Shown here in pieces: positions 10,311 to 20,507 of a stretch of 64,000 nt of DNA. A program made the translations under genes and the position numbers. The notes under the pieces were generated by a model. It did not search any database and had not been told where the DNA came from. It saw only the letters and a program-made list of their open reading frames with translations. Numbering within the stretch: the stretch's first letter is position 1; the number at the start of each line of letters is the position of its first letter. The stretch spans positions 40,342,183 through 40,406,182 of the forward strand of contig JASXTE010000002.1 of NCBI GenBank assembly GCA_030280995.1, given 5' to 3'. This DNA is from Hemileia vastatrix (taxonomy: Eukaryota > Basidiomycota > Pucciniomycetes > Pucciniales > Zaghouaniaceae).

Positions 10311-11570
10311 ATGAAACACCTCTCTACTAGGAATCTACTTCACTCAACAATGAATGCTATCACTTTTCTTTTAGTTCTTTACTATAAATCTGACTCTGAT
10401 TTGGAAGATGCTTTAGCTTATATGTGTTTTCTTTCCAAAAAGCGTTACATCATCACCAGGGGGCCAAATCTTTATCATGATCCCCGATATGATCTGGCCT
10501 CCATTCTCAACATTCCTCATTTAAACTTCACACAACTTTTTAGAACTTCTCCCGATTCTTTCTTCAAACTTTATCAACTCATCTCCGATCATCCTATCTT
10601 CCATAACAATTCTCATAACAAACAGCGTAATCCTGCCATCCAACTTGCTGTTGCTCTATGTCGCTTTGGCTCAAATGGAAATGGTGCTGCCGTAAGACGT
10701 TTGGATAATCTCTTTAACATAGGATATGGTACCGTGATATTATACACCAAGCGCTGTATGATTGCTATCCTTTCCCTCAAGTCTCAAACTCTTGCTTGGC
10801 CAACTCCAGAACAGCGACTTGAATCCTCTCAAGTAATGCAAGCTGAAGGTTTCCCTGGCTGTATAGGTTTTGTTGATGGCACAACCATCCCTTTGAGTCA
10901 AAAGCCTGCTCATGATGGCAACCATTATTTTGATCGCAAAAAAAGGTTTCTTCAAAATCTTCTCCAAGTTCTCATCTTTCACAATCTAACTTTTAATCTT
11001 CTTTCTAGATACTCTATTGCCGTTCAACTTGTATGCGATGTCAATAAAAAATTTATTGCTTTTCACAGTGGCTGCCCTGGATCATGTCATGACTCTTCTG
11101 TCTTCCAAAGAATGAGGATTTCTCAATCCCCTGAATCATACTTTGACGAATCTCAGTACCTCCTTGCAGACTCAGCATATGCAAGTGGAAAGTACATTAT
11201 ACCTGCTTTCCGTGGTGCAACTTCAGAAAATGACCCCAAAACTAAATTTAATTATCACCTTGCACAATCAAGAGTACGAATTGAACATGCTATAGGTATT
11301 TTAAAGGGACGATTTTCTAGTCTTCGGGAGCTCAGAATCCAATTTCAAAAAAAATTGGAGATCAAAACTGCAAATCATTGGATCTTGACTTGCGTAATAC
11401 TCCACAATATTCTAGCTGATTTAAAGGATGAGTGGAATGATCTTTATGAAGAAGAGGATCCTGAACCACCACTGGCACTCCCCTCCCTTGATTCACAAAT
11501 CATTCAATCAACCGGCATACGCCCCATTATAATGCCAATTACTCTTCAACATTTCTCTTCACCCTTTTAA
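10311..11570 (+). CDS. DDE superfamily (PIF/Harbinger, DDE_Tnp_4-type) transposase, H1
   Basis: Exons 10311-10945 and 11009-11570 give 398 residues. The 63-bp intron (GTTTC...TTTCTAG, with a CTAAC branch-like site) is a multiple of three and lacks stops, so a simple ORF reads through it. Removing it restores the conserved run F-D-R-K-K-R-Y-S-I. The DDE catalytic residues are likely Asp189 (G-F-V-D-G-T), Asp266 (L-L-A-D-S-A-Y) and Glu304 (R-I-E-H-A-I-G). A C-H-D-S-S-V-F motif lies between the two Asp. The open frame extends upstream to 10260 without ATG, so the first ATG at 10311 is used as start. It would cut and join the element ends in the nucleus, probably with the Myb-like protein. Nearly identical to the H0 copy. 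Confidence 0.9.
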   Translation: MKHLSTRNLLHSTMNAITFLLVLYYKSDSDLEDALAYMCFLSKKRYIITRGPNLYHDPRYDLASILNIPHLNFTQLFRTSPDSFFKLYQLISDHPIFHNNSHNKQRNPAIQLAVALCRFGSNGNGAAVRRLDNLFNIGYGTVILYTKRCMIAILSLKSQTLAWPTPEQRLESSQVMQAEGFPGCIGFVDGTTIPLSQKPAHDGNHYFDRKKRFLQNLLQVLIFHNLTFNLLSRYSIAVQLVCDVNKKFIAFHSGCPGSCHDSSVFQRMRISQSPESYFDESQYLLADSAYASGKYIIPAFRGATSENDPKTKFNYHLAQSRVRIEHAIGILKGRFSSLRELRIQFQKKLEIKTANHWILTCVILHNILADLKDEWNDLYEEEDPEPPLALPSLDSQIIQSTGIRPIIMPITLQHFSSPF

Positions 11571-11919
11571 TTTTTAATTTTTATGTTTTCATACTTTCCA
11601 ATTGTCCTCTTTGTGTACTTTAATCACTTGGTTTTGTATTTTGGTTTGTTGCATATTCATTTTTTTTTTGAATTTACGGTGAATATCTTTTTTTTGGATG
11701 GCTCATTGGTTTTCTTTCACTTCCTCAACATGAAATTGCATATTTTCTTATATCGCATATTTTGTCAGTGATTTTTTTTTTCATTCATCACTCATATCCT
11801 TTTCCTATTCTCCTCAAACATCCCTCAAATATTTTGGTTGCATTTATTTTCTCAACTCAGTTCACCAGGTAGGTCATTTTTTTTCTTTTTTCATGGTTTT
11901 TTATTTGCTAATCATGATT

Positions 11920-11950
<31 letters not shown>

Positions 11951-12059
11951 TGTTTTTTTTGTAAGTGCTTCTATTATTTTTGTTCTAGGGTAAACTAATT
12001 TTTGTTTTGCTTTTTTCTCTTTTTTATCTTTTTATTTTTTTGTTTTTTTTTCTCTCCTT

Positions 12060-12835
12060 CACCTCTCTTTATCATCCTCAAGGCCCCCCTTTTTCCCTCT
12101 CTTTACCTGTCTCTGACCCCCTTTTTACCCCCTTTTTAGCTGCCTCAAATCCCCCCTTTCCCCCCTCTTTAGGTCCCTCATCACCCCCTTTCCCCTCTTT
12201 TTAGGTGCTTCAATACTCCCCCCTTCCCCTCTCTTTATGTCCCTCAAACCCCCCCTTCACCTCTCTTTTGGCGCCTCAAACCCCCCCCCTTCACCTCTCT
12301 TTACCCACATCAAACCCCCCCTTTCCCTCTCTTTAGGCGCCTCAAACACCCCCCCTTCCCCCCCTTCTACTCACTTTACCCCCCTACCTAATCATTATAT
12401 CCTCCTCTACCCCCCCCCCCAGTTTATTAACGAACGATCGTTATAGATCGTTTGTTAATAAACAGGGGGGGGGGTGGGTGTTGGGGAAAGGGTTTGGGAG
12501 GGGGTAAGGAGATTGGAAGGGGGGGGTTTGAGGTACCTAAGGAGAGGGGAATGGGGGGGGTTTGAGGTGCCTAAGGAGAGGGGAAGGGCGGGGGTTTGAG
12601 GCGCCTAAGGAGAGGGGAATGGGGGGGTTTGAGGCGCCTAAGGTGAGGGGAATGGGGGGGTTTGAGGGAGCTAAAGAGGGGGGAATGGGGGGGGTTTGAG
12701 GCAGCTAATGAGGGGGGAAGGAGGGTGATGAGGGACCTAAAGAGGGGTGAAAGGGGGGTATTTCAGGGGGATTTTGAGGCAGGCAAGGAGAGCATTTGAG
12801 GGGGAAAAGGGGACTTTAATGGGAGATAAAGATGG
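12060..12835. repeat. large C-rich/G-rich inverted repeat (hairpin) in H1
   Basis: The left arm (about 12070-12420) is a series of C-rich units resembling CCTCAAACCCCCCCTTCCCC. The right arm (about 12462-12830) is their reverse complement as G-rich units. A short palindrome with ACGAACGATCGTTATAG lies at the centre (12428-12460). The arms could form a hairpin of several hundred base pairs, and the G-rich strand has many runs of 5-9 G. It lies between transposase and oxygenase genes. H0 has the counterpart at 18040-18745. Short open frames in it are compositional. Confidence 0.85.
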
Positions 12836-12839
12836 GTTA

Positions 12840-13459
12840 CTAACTTTCAAATAAAGATACTAACAAATTTTTGTTTGTAATTTTGATTATTTTTTTTATT
12901 TTTTTTGCAGTAATATAGAAAAAAAAAAATTTTTTTTGCTGATAAGGACTGTCCCTCTTATTTACAATACAAAAAAGGTTTATAATTTTATATTTAATTT
13001 TTCTATAATTAATTTTTGTGATTTTGATTTTATTTAAATAATTTTTTTATTTTTGATTTTGATTTTACTGATTTTTTTTTTTTTTTTTCAGGATCTTGTG
13101 AGAAGGTTTTTAATAACCAATCTTCAGGTTCACTTTTAATTTTTTTTTTAATTTTTTTTTTTTGTGATTTAATTTTTACTGAAATTTTTTTTTTTGGATA
13201 AATTTTTTTTTTTTTTTAAGGATTTTGCTTTTATTTTCTTTTTAAAAATAAAACCTCAGGGTTTTTTTTTAATAAAATTTTTTTTTGGAAAATTTTTTAC
13301 TCATTTTTTGTTTTTTGGTTTTTGTTTTTTTGTTTTTTTTTCTATTTTAATTTTTAAATAAAAAACAGTTTTTTTATTTGAAAAATAAGGTGAGAATTTT
13401 TTTTAAAAAAAATTGAGTTGAAATTTTATTGACATTTAATTTTTTTTCAGATCAAAAAA
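12840..13459. other. T-rich spacer upstream of the oxygenase gene
   Basis: About 600 bp of T-rich DNA with long T runs, no gene seen. It contains an inverted repeat around 13356-13388 (AAATAAAAAACAG / TTTTTTTATTTG) and a pyrimidine tract with TTTTCAG at 13441-13450 just before the Tet-like start. It is conserved in mirror image in H0 (17403-17935), so it belongs to the element and may hold the oxygenase promoter. Confidence 0.6.
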
Positions 13460-14802
13460 ATGTCTTCTTCTTCAGATTCACCCCTTACTTCTCTCTCATC
13501 TTCATCTTTATCTTCTTTATCATCTTCATCTTTATCATCACTATCATCTTCTTCAAAATCAAGATCCATACAATCTTCTTCTAAATCATCAAAAATAAAT
13601 TTATCTTCTTTATCATCTTCATCTTTATCATCTCTATCATCTTCTTTGAAATCAACTCTATCATCTTCTTTGAAATCAACTTCCATACAATCATCTTCTA
13701 AATCATCAAAAAAAATTAAAGATAATCAGTCTCATCAGAAGAAAAGATATTTAAAAAAAAAGTCTCTCTGCGAAAGTTATTTTCGTCATATCCCAAACAT
13801 TTTTTTTTATAAAACTAAAGTAGATAAAAAAAATCAATATCTGAAAAAATTACCAGAAGATATCAAATATCTAACAGAATTTGGAGATGATCGAGTTGTT
13901 GCAGTTATCAGCAATGCTTTTAAGCCTCAATTCATTTTGGAAGTTCATTCATTCGATGGTGTAAAAGATGAAGCTTTTAATCAACTATCCGATCTTATCA
14001 TAACTCTTTATCAAATGGCTTTGGTTCGATTACCTATAAGGAATAAGAATTTGTTGGGTGGTATCATGATTGGTTTTGGTTGGAGACCTGGTTTTGTCAA
14101 AGGATATTCTCTTGGTATGTCTAATAATTTTTGTTCCATTCTTAATATCATTTCACTTATTTCAATTATATAGGTATATATTCATTGCTCAATAATATCA
14201 CTAAAGCACAAAAAGATGAAGATTTTCGCTTATGGGACACTCTACCCTACTTTAATTCTTTTCTTGCTCTTCGACTCAAAAAGCTCTGTAATAAGGCATT
14301 TGAAAAAAATCATGACCTTGCAACCAAAGTTGGAATACCGAATTGGTGTGACTCTGAATGGGAAGATATCAGCCACGAATATCTTTTATTTTCTAATGTT
14401 ATTATCACTCATTCTCGATTCCACAATAGGATTCATATCGATAGGAATGATGCCAATTATCTTACTTTTGGAATATTCTCATATATCAATCCGATAACTG
14501 GCCACCCAATACCATCTCCAGCTAAAATCAAAGGACATGGTTTATATTTTCCAGACCACCGGTGCATCATTGATTTTGGTTTGGGAAATGGTATCATCGA
14601 AACTATTTGGAATTCTTCTAAGGATAATCATCAAACGACCAAAGCTCCTCCTGGTTTGAAATCCTGTCAAGATTTCACTCATTTCGGTTGCTCATTTCAA
14701 ATCAGTAATAAGTTGATACAAAGAATCAATAAGGTAAAGAAAGAAGGTAAAGTTATTCGATTTAAAAAAACTTTATCTAGATCCAAAAAGTATGGGGATT
14801 AG
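13460..14802 (+). CDS. Tet-like (TET/JBP-type) 2OG-Fe(II) oxygenase, H1
   Basis: Two exons, 13460-14114 and 14174-14802, with a 59-bp intron (GTATGT...TATATAG) give 427 residues. Residues 1 to about 80 are a serine-rich tract. The catalytic part holds an iron-binding H-I-D (His306, Asp308) followed by a T-F-G-I-F strand, and a later W-N-S-S-K-D-N-H-Q-T segment whose His371 is the likely third ligand. This layout matches the fungal Tet-like oxygenase family known in rusts. TET/JBP enzymes oxidise the methyl group of modified bases, but the substrate here is inferred. The gene is cargo between a transposase and a Myb-like gene. Copies in H0 and H5 are broken. Confidence 0.8.
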
Positions 14803-15094
14803 AGTTGTCATCGAAAATTTTATATTTTTTCATAAATTTTTAATAAATATTTTTTATATATCAATTTTCTCAAATAATGTGATGAGCCATCGACCTTGTG
14901 TTTTATAACAGGTAATCATGATAACATTTATTTGTTTCATGGGGTTCCTCTTTCCTATACCTGTAGAAAGTCCCAAACTTATGTTTCTCGACTTGGTCTG
15001 CATTTTGGCTTGAGGGATTGTCATTACATTAAACTAGGGAAATTGATATATATTAGATATTTATTTAATAATTTATGTAATTATATTAAATTTA

Positions 15095-15520
15095 GATGAC
15101 TTCCACCCCTTACTTCAATAAAATGCAGGGGGGGGTATTGCCAAATTTTCAAATCTGACATGTGAAATTGATGACTTAGAAAAATTTTGGTGATACCCAC
15201 CCCTTGCTTCAATAAAATGCAGGGGAGAGTATTGCCAATTTTTTTAAACAGATATAGAATTTTTTTGACTTGTAAATATTTTTGTGATACCCGTCCCTTA
15301 CTTCAATAAAATCCATGGGGGGTTGTGCCAAAATTTTTTATAAGACTTGTGAAATTCTTGACATGTAAGAATTTTTAGGATACCGGTAAAATGCAGGGGG
15401 TAGTAAAGCCAAATTTTCATATAAAACTTTCAAGATTCATGACATGAAAGAATTTTTGTGATACCCACCCCTTACTTCAAAAAAATACAGGGGTGGGGGA
15501 TTGTCAAATTTTCAAAGGAG
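15095..15520. repeat. tandem imperfect 80-95-bp repeats (H1)
   Basis: Mirror image of the 7660-8100 block. Units contain CACCCCTTACTTCAATAAAATGCAGGGG-like cores separated by A/T-rich stretches. The block lies between the convergent 3' ends of the oxygenase and Myb/coiled-coil genes, where terminators or insulators would be expected. Function unknown. Confidence 0.75.
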
Positions 15521-15650
15521 ACTTGAAAATTTTATTTAAAAAAAGAATATTTATCATTAAAATATGATATTTCAAGAAATACAGAAAATAATTGTAAAAT
15601 TTATGTACAAATAAATATGAACACATGAAGTGTGAAAGAAATAAAAGAAA

Positions 15651-17048
15651 CTAGTCAACAAAAAATTTCATTAAACGTTCTATTTCTTCAACAGATTTGT
15701 TTGCTTTAATGCATTCAATCAAGAAATCTTTCTTTTTAGAACTTTCTTGGAGATCATGCTTATACTTCATCTGTTCCATTAAGTTTTGATGCTCGAGTGT
15801 TTTTTCCTTATTTTTGGATTTTTCAATACTAAGAGTTAACTCAAACTTCTTCTCCTCCAAATCTTGGGCCCTACCATCCTTCTGTAAAGAGAGCTCAAAC
15901 TTCTTCTCCTCCAAATCTTGGATCCGATCATCCTTCCGTAAGGAGAGCTCATACTTCCTCTCTTCCAAATCTTGTACTCTGTCATCCCTCCTTAAAGAGA
16001 GCTCGTATTTCTTCTTTTCAAAGCTCAGTGTCTCTTTAGCAATTTCCACTTGTTCTAGAGTGAGAATAAAAATTAACATAAAGTAGAAGAAAAGCAGAGT
16101 AAAGTAATAAGAGGTATGATATCACTTACCAGCATCACGTTTCTCTAAAAACTGTTCCATCGAAGAAAAAGGTGTTTGTGGTGAAGTATCACTTTTTCGT
16201 CTTCTTTGGGAGAGGAAATTTAGACTAGTTGAAGCCCTTCTCTTTTTGTTCAACGTAGCATTTTCCTCCTCATCATTGTCACTAGCTTCAGACTCAGTTG
16301 ATTGAGGATCCTGGGTTTGTTCATCAGCCTTTTAAGAAATAAGAAAAATATAAGTAAATAAAAAAATAGAATTGATAAGATAAAAGAAACAGACCTGAGT
16401 TAGATTGGGTTGGGTTAAATCGCCAATAGGATCAATAGCAAAGCTATCTAGATTCGTAGAATTTAGAAGAGGGGAGGCTTGAGTGGAGGAAGAGGATGGG
16501 AAAAGATTTGCTTCGACATCATGTTCGGAGATAGGATCTTCTCCATCCAACATGTTTACAGGATTAACATCGGCTCGCTCTCCAAAAATTGCATCCATCT
16601 CTTTAAAGTAAGGACATAAAGAATCAAGTTTATTGTCTATGGATTTTATACCCTTAGTTATATCAATGTCAGTAACCCCAAAACCAGTGGAAGATGAAAG
16701 AGCCTTTGCCTTCTTGTATTTTGCTCGATAATGCTTGAAGCGTTCAGACATCTGTTTAGGCAAAAGATCAATCCTTCCCTTGGTCTTATTGCGTAATTCA
16801 TTTGCCATTAGAAGATAGCCATTAACTTTTGATGTGGGGGGCCGTCCTACTTTAGTGGCATACTCAGTACCAAAACAAGAATCATAGTTAGATTTGGTTT
16901 TCAGCCAGTTGATAAGAATGAGATGATCATCTTTTTTTAATTGAACAGTCTTTGATTTCTTGGCTGAGCGGGGAAAAGAGGAAGTAGTGGGAATTGAAGA
17001 ACAACTGGGTGATAGCTGCCTTTGAGAAGATCTAGGATGATGAGGCAT
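15651..17048 (-). CDS. Myb/SANT-like DNA-binding protein with C-terminal coiled coil, H1
   Basis: Three exons, 16395-17048, 16130-16328 and 15651-16054 (minus), join in phase to 418 residues. The splice sites are GTCTGT...TTAAAAG and GTAAGT...CTCTAG. After a Ser/Pro/Arg-rich start, residues about 45-120 form a helix-rich, tryptophan-containing module (I-N-W-L-K-T-K; S-E-R-F-K-H-Y) of Myb/SANT or trihelix type, as in the accessory protein of PIF/Harbinger elements. Exon 2 is acidic and then basic (KKRR about 246, QRRRK about 259, likely nuclear localisation). Exon 3 is a coiled coil with 18-residue tandem units. The likely role is binding element ends and bringing in transposase. Family assignment of the DNA-binding part is moderate. 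Confidence 0.72.
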
Positions 17049-17399
17049 GTTATTATAAATGAAGATGAAAAGGAGCAGAAACAAGCAGATGAGATAGCGA
17101 GATGAAAAGGAGAAGAATCAAATAGATGAAATGGGGAGAAATTCTGAGCGGATAGAATGAACAGGATGGGATGAGAATGGAAGTGCGCAGCAAGGTAGAA
17201 GGCTGGGATATCCAGAAAGTTGTCCAAGATGTGGTTATGGAAAATTGAGTAAATAAATGTCGGATAAGAGGTGAACATTGACACGTAAAGTGTCTAATAA
17301 CCCAATTATTAGCAAAAATAATTGCGGAAGATAATTGGGGTATGCAGATTATTTTCCGCAATTAATTTAATTGCGGATCGGTCAACATTGATACCCCCT
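17049..17399 (-). repeat. Myb-side terminus of H1
   Basis: It ends with the inverted repeat whose outward tip is AGGGGGTATCAATGTT. Just inside is a palindrome TCCGCAATTA-AAT-TAATTGCGGA (about 17355-17378) and another CCGCAATTA near 17318. The same terminus is the left end of the short element at 58053. It also contains the 5' flank of the Myb-like gene. Open frames here (for example 17053-17361) lack support. Confidence 0.8.
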
Positions 17400-18039
17400 A
17401 ATAAAAAAAGCTGTTTTTTTATTTGAAAAATAAAATTGAAAAAAAACAACCAAAAAATCAGTAAAAAATTTTCCAAAAAAATAATTTATAAAAAAAAAAC
17501 CTCAGGTTTTATTTTAAAAAACACAATAAAAGCAAAATCCTTTTTAAAAAAAATAATAATTAAATTCATTCAAAAAATAAAATTTCAGTAAAAATTAAAT
17601 CAAAAAAAAAAAAAAAAGTTAAAAGTGGACCTGAAGATTGGTTATTAAAAACCTTCTCACAAGATCCTGAAAAAAAAAAATTCAGTAAAATCAAAATCAA
17701 AAACAAAAAAATTTTTTAAATAAAAAAAAAACAGAAAAATTATTTACTAGAAAAATTAATTTTTAATTTAAAAACCTTTTTTGATTTGGAAATAAGAGGG
17801 ATGGTCCTTAACAGAAAGAAATTTTTTTTTATTTCTATAATACTGCCAGCCAAAAAAATTAAAAAATTAATCAAATTTGCAAAAAAAAATTTGTTAGTAT
17901 ATTTATTTGAGAGTAGGTAACCCCTCTTTATCTCCCATAAATGTCCCCTTTTCCACTCCTTTATTTATTTGAAATCCCCTTACAAATCCCTCCCTCCTTG
18001 CCTCAATAGTCCCCTCAAATCCTCTCCTTGCCTGCCTCA

Positions 18040-18745
18040 AAAACCCCCTGAAACCCCCTGCTTAATTCTCTCAAAACCCCCCAAAATTCCCACCCCTTAG
18101 TTACCTTAATACCCCCCCAAATCCCCTCCCTTAGTTACCTTAATACCCCCCTTTACCCTTCTTTATATCTCCCAACCCCCCCTTCACCTCTCTTTAGCCG
18201 CCTCAAACCCCCCCCATTCCCCTCTCTTTAGCCGCCTCAAACCCCCCCCTTCCCCCCCCCTTCCACTCCCTTACCTCCTCCTCTACCCCCCCCCCCCCCT
18301 CCTTGTTAATGAACGATCGTTACAGATTGTTCATTAAGTAAACGAATCGTTAGCAATTTGTTTACTTAGTGAATGATTGCTAACAATTGTTCACTAAGTA
18401 ATTGAATCGTTAGGGATTCGATCACTTAACGAACGATCATTAATGATTGTTCGTTAATTAAAAGGAGGGGGGGTAGAGGAGGAGGTAAGGGAGTGGGTGG
18501 GGGGGAGAAGGGGGGGGGTTTGAGGCGGCAAAAGAGAGGTGAAGGGGGGGTTTGAGGCGGCAAAAGAGAGGTGAAGGGGGGTTGAGGGACATAAAGAGAG
18601 GGGAAGGGGGGTGATGAGGGACCTAAAGAGGGGGGAAAGGGGGGATTTGAGGCAGCTAAAAAGGGGGTAAAAAGGGGGTATTGAGACAGGTAAAGAGAGG
18701 GAAAAAGGGGGGCCTTGAGGATGATAAAGAGAGGTGAAGGAGAGA
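18040..18745. repeat. large C-rich/G-rich inverted repeat (hairpin) in H0
   Basis: Counterpart of the H1 hairpin: a C-rich arm at about 18040-18300 and a G-rich arm at about 18465-18740. The centre (18303-18462) is longer than in H1 and holds several nested palindromes built on ACGAACGATCGTTA and TTGTTCACTAAGTAA-like units. Length and unit number differ from H1, so the block evolves fast while its position is kept. Confidence 0.85.
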
Positions 18746-19193
18746 AAAAAAAACAAAAAAAAGAGAAAAAAGAGAAAAAAACAAACAAAAAATTAGTTTA
18801 CCCTAGAACAAAAATAAATGAAGCACTTACTAAAAAAATAAAAAAATCATGATTAGCAAATAAAAAACCAAGAAAAAAGAAAAAAAATGACCTACCTGGT
18901 GAGTTGAGTTGAGAAAATAAATGCAACCAAAAAAACTTAGTGATGTTTGAGGAGAGGATGAAAAGGATATGAGTGATGAATGAAAAAAAAATCACTGACA
19001 AAATATGCAATATAAGAAAATATGTGATTTCATGTTGAGGTGGTGAAAGAAAACCAATGAGCCATCCAAAAAAAAGATATTCACCATAAATTCAAAAAAA
19101 AAAATGAATATGCAACAAACCAAAATACAAAACCAAGTGAATAAATTACACAAAGAGGACATTTGGAAAGTATGAAAACATAAAAATTAAAAA

Positions 19194-20456
19194 TTAAAAG
19201 GGTGGTGAAGAGAAATGTTGGAGAGTAATTGGCATTATAATGGGGCATATGCCGGTTGATTGAATGATTTGTGAATCAAGGTAGGGGAGTGCCAGTGGTG
19301 GTTCAGGATCCTCTTCTTCATAAATATCATTCCACTCATCCTTTAAATCAGCTAGAATATTGTGTATTACTACGCAAGTCAAAATCCAATGATTTGCAGT
19401 TTTGATCTCCAATTTTTTTTGAAATTGGATTCTGAGCTCCCGAAGACTAGAAAATCGTCCCTTTAAAATACCTATAGCATGTTCAATTTTTACTCTTGAT
19501 TGTGCAAGGTGATAATTAAAGGCAGTTTTGGGGTCATTTTCTGAGGTTGCACCACGGAAAGCAGGTATAATGTACTTTCCACTTGCATATGCTGAGTCTG
19601 CAAGGAGGTACTGAGATTCGTCAAAGTATGAATCAAGGGATTGAGAAATCCTCATTCTTTGGAAGACAGAAGAGTCATGACATGATCCAGGGCAGCCACT
19701 GTGAAAAGCAATAAATTTTTTATTGACATCGCATACAAGTTGAATGGCAATAGAGTATCTAGAAAGAAGATAAAAAGTTAGATTGTGAAAGATGTGAACT
19801 TGGAGAAGATTTTGAAGAAACCTTTTTTTGCGATCAAAATAATGGTTGCCATCATGAGCAGGCTTTTGACTCAAAGGGATGGTTGTGCCATCAACAAAAC
19901 CTATACAGCCAGGGAAACCTTCAGCTTGCATTACTTGAGAGGATTCAAGTCGCTGTTCTGGAGTTGGCCAAGCAAGAGTTTGAGACTTGAGGGAAAGGAT
20001 AGCAATCATACAGCGCTTGGTGTATAATATCACGGTACCATATCCAATGTTAAAGAGATTATCCAAATGTCTTACAGCAGCACCATTTCCATTTGAGCCA
20101 AAGCAACATAGAGCAACAGCAAGTTGGATGGCAGGATTACGCTGTTTGTTATGAGAATAGCTATGGAAGATAGGATGTTCAGAAATGAGTTGATAAAGTT
20201 TGAAGAAAGAATTGGGAGAAGTTCTAAAAAGTTGGGTGAAGTTTAAATGAGGAATGTTGAGAATCGAGGCCAGATCATATTGGGGATCATGATAAAGATT
20301 TGGCCCCCTGGTGATGATGTAATGCTTTTTTGAAAGAAAACACATATAAGCTAAAGCATCTTCCAAATCAGAGTCAGATTTATAGTAGAGAACTAAAAGT
20401 AAAGTGATGGCATTAATAGTGGAGTGAAGTAGCCGTCTAGTAGAGAGGTGTTTCAT
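19194..20456 (-). CDS. DDE superfamily (PIF/Harbinger-type) transposase, H0
   Basis: Two exons, 19822-20456 and 19194-19758 (minus), with a 63-bp in-phase intron as in H1, give 399 residues. It differs from the H1 protein at roughly twenty positions by eye. All three catalytic motifs (V-D-G-T, L-A-D-S-A-Y, K-I-E-H-A) are kept, so this copy may still make active enzyme although H0 itself is broken by H1 and copy A. The open frame extends upstream to 20507 without an ATG. Confidence 0.88.
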   Translation of the reverse strand: MKHLSTRRLLHSTINAITLLLVLYYKSDSDLEDALAYMCFLSKKHYIITRGPNLYHDPQYDLASILNIPHLNFTQLFRTSPNSFFKLYQLISEHPIFHSYSHNKQRNPAIQLAVALCCFGSNGNGAAVRHLDNLFNIGYGTVILYTKRCMIAILSLKSQTLAWPTPEQRLESSQVMQAEGFPGCIGFVDGTTIPLSQKPAHDGNHYFDRKKRFLQNLLQVHIFHNLTFYLLSRYSIAIQLVCDVNKKFIAFHSGCPGSCHDSSVFQRMRISQSLDSYFDESQYLLADSAYASGKYIIPAFRGATSENDPKTAFNYHLAQSRVKIEHAIGILKGRFSSLRELRIQFQKKLEIKTANHWILTCVVIHNILADLKDEWNDIYEEEDPEPPLALPYLDSQIIQSTGICPIIMPITLQHFSSPPF

Positions 20457-20507
20457 TGTTGCCGGTGGAAGGGTTATGTGATGAGTGAAGTGGGAATTAA
20501 CCGCCAA

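Larger units (their letters stand above)
9931..17399 (+). mobile_element. complete Tet-carrying PIF/Harbinger-like transposon H1 (7469 bp)
   Basis: The left tip AGGGGGTATCAATGTT at 9931 is matched by its inverted complement ending at 17399. AAT flanks both sides (9928-9930, 17400-17402), a likely target-site duplication. Inside are a transposase gene (+), a hairpin block, a Tet-like oxygenase gene (+), a tandem-repeat block and a Myb/coiled-coil gene (-). All three genes have open exons with consistent splice phases, so the element may be autonomous. It is inserted in H0 just upstream of the H0 oxygenase gene. PIF/Harbinger assignment rests on the DDE transposase type plus a Myb/SANT-like partner protein. 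The TSD differs from the usual TWA. Confidence 0.88.

Noticed and set aside
12007..12446. Proline-rich frames in the C-rich arm
   Set aside because: Products of the repeated CCTCAAACCCC units; they differ between H1 and H0 and have no start context.
9931..17399. KDZ (Kyakuja-Dileera-Zisupton) transposon, known to carry TET/JBP genes
   Set aside because: The transposase motifs and length (about 400 residues) fit DDE_Tnp_4/Harbinger, and a Myb-like partner is present; KDZ transposases are much larger.
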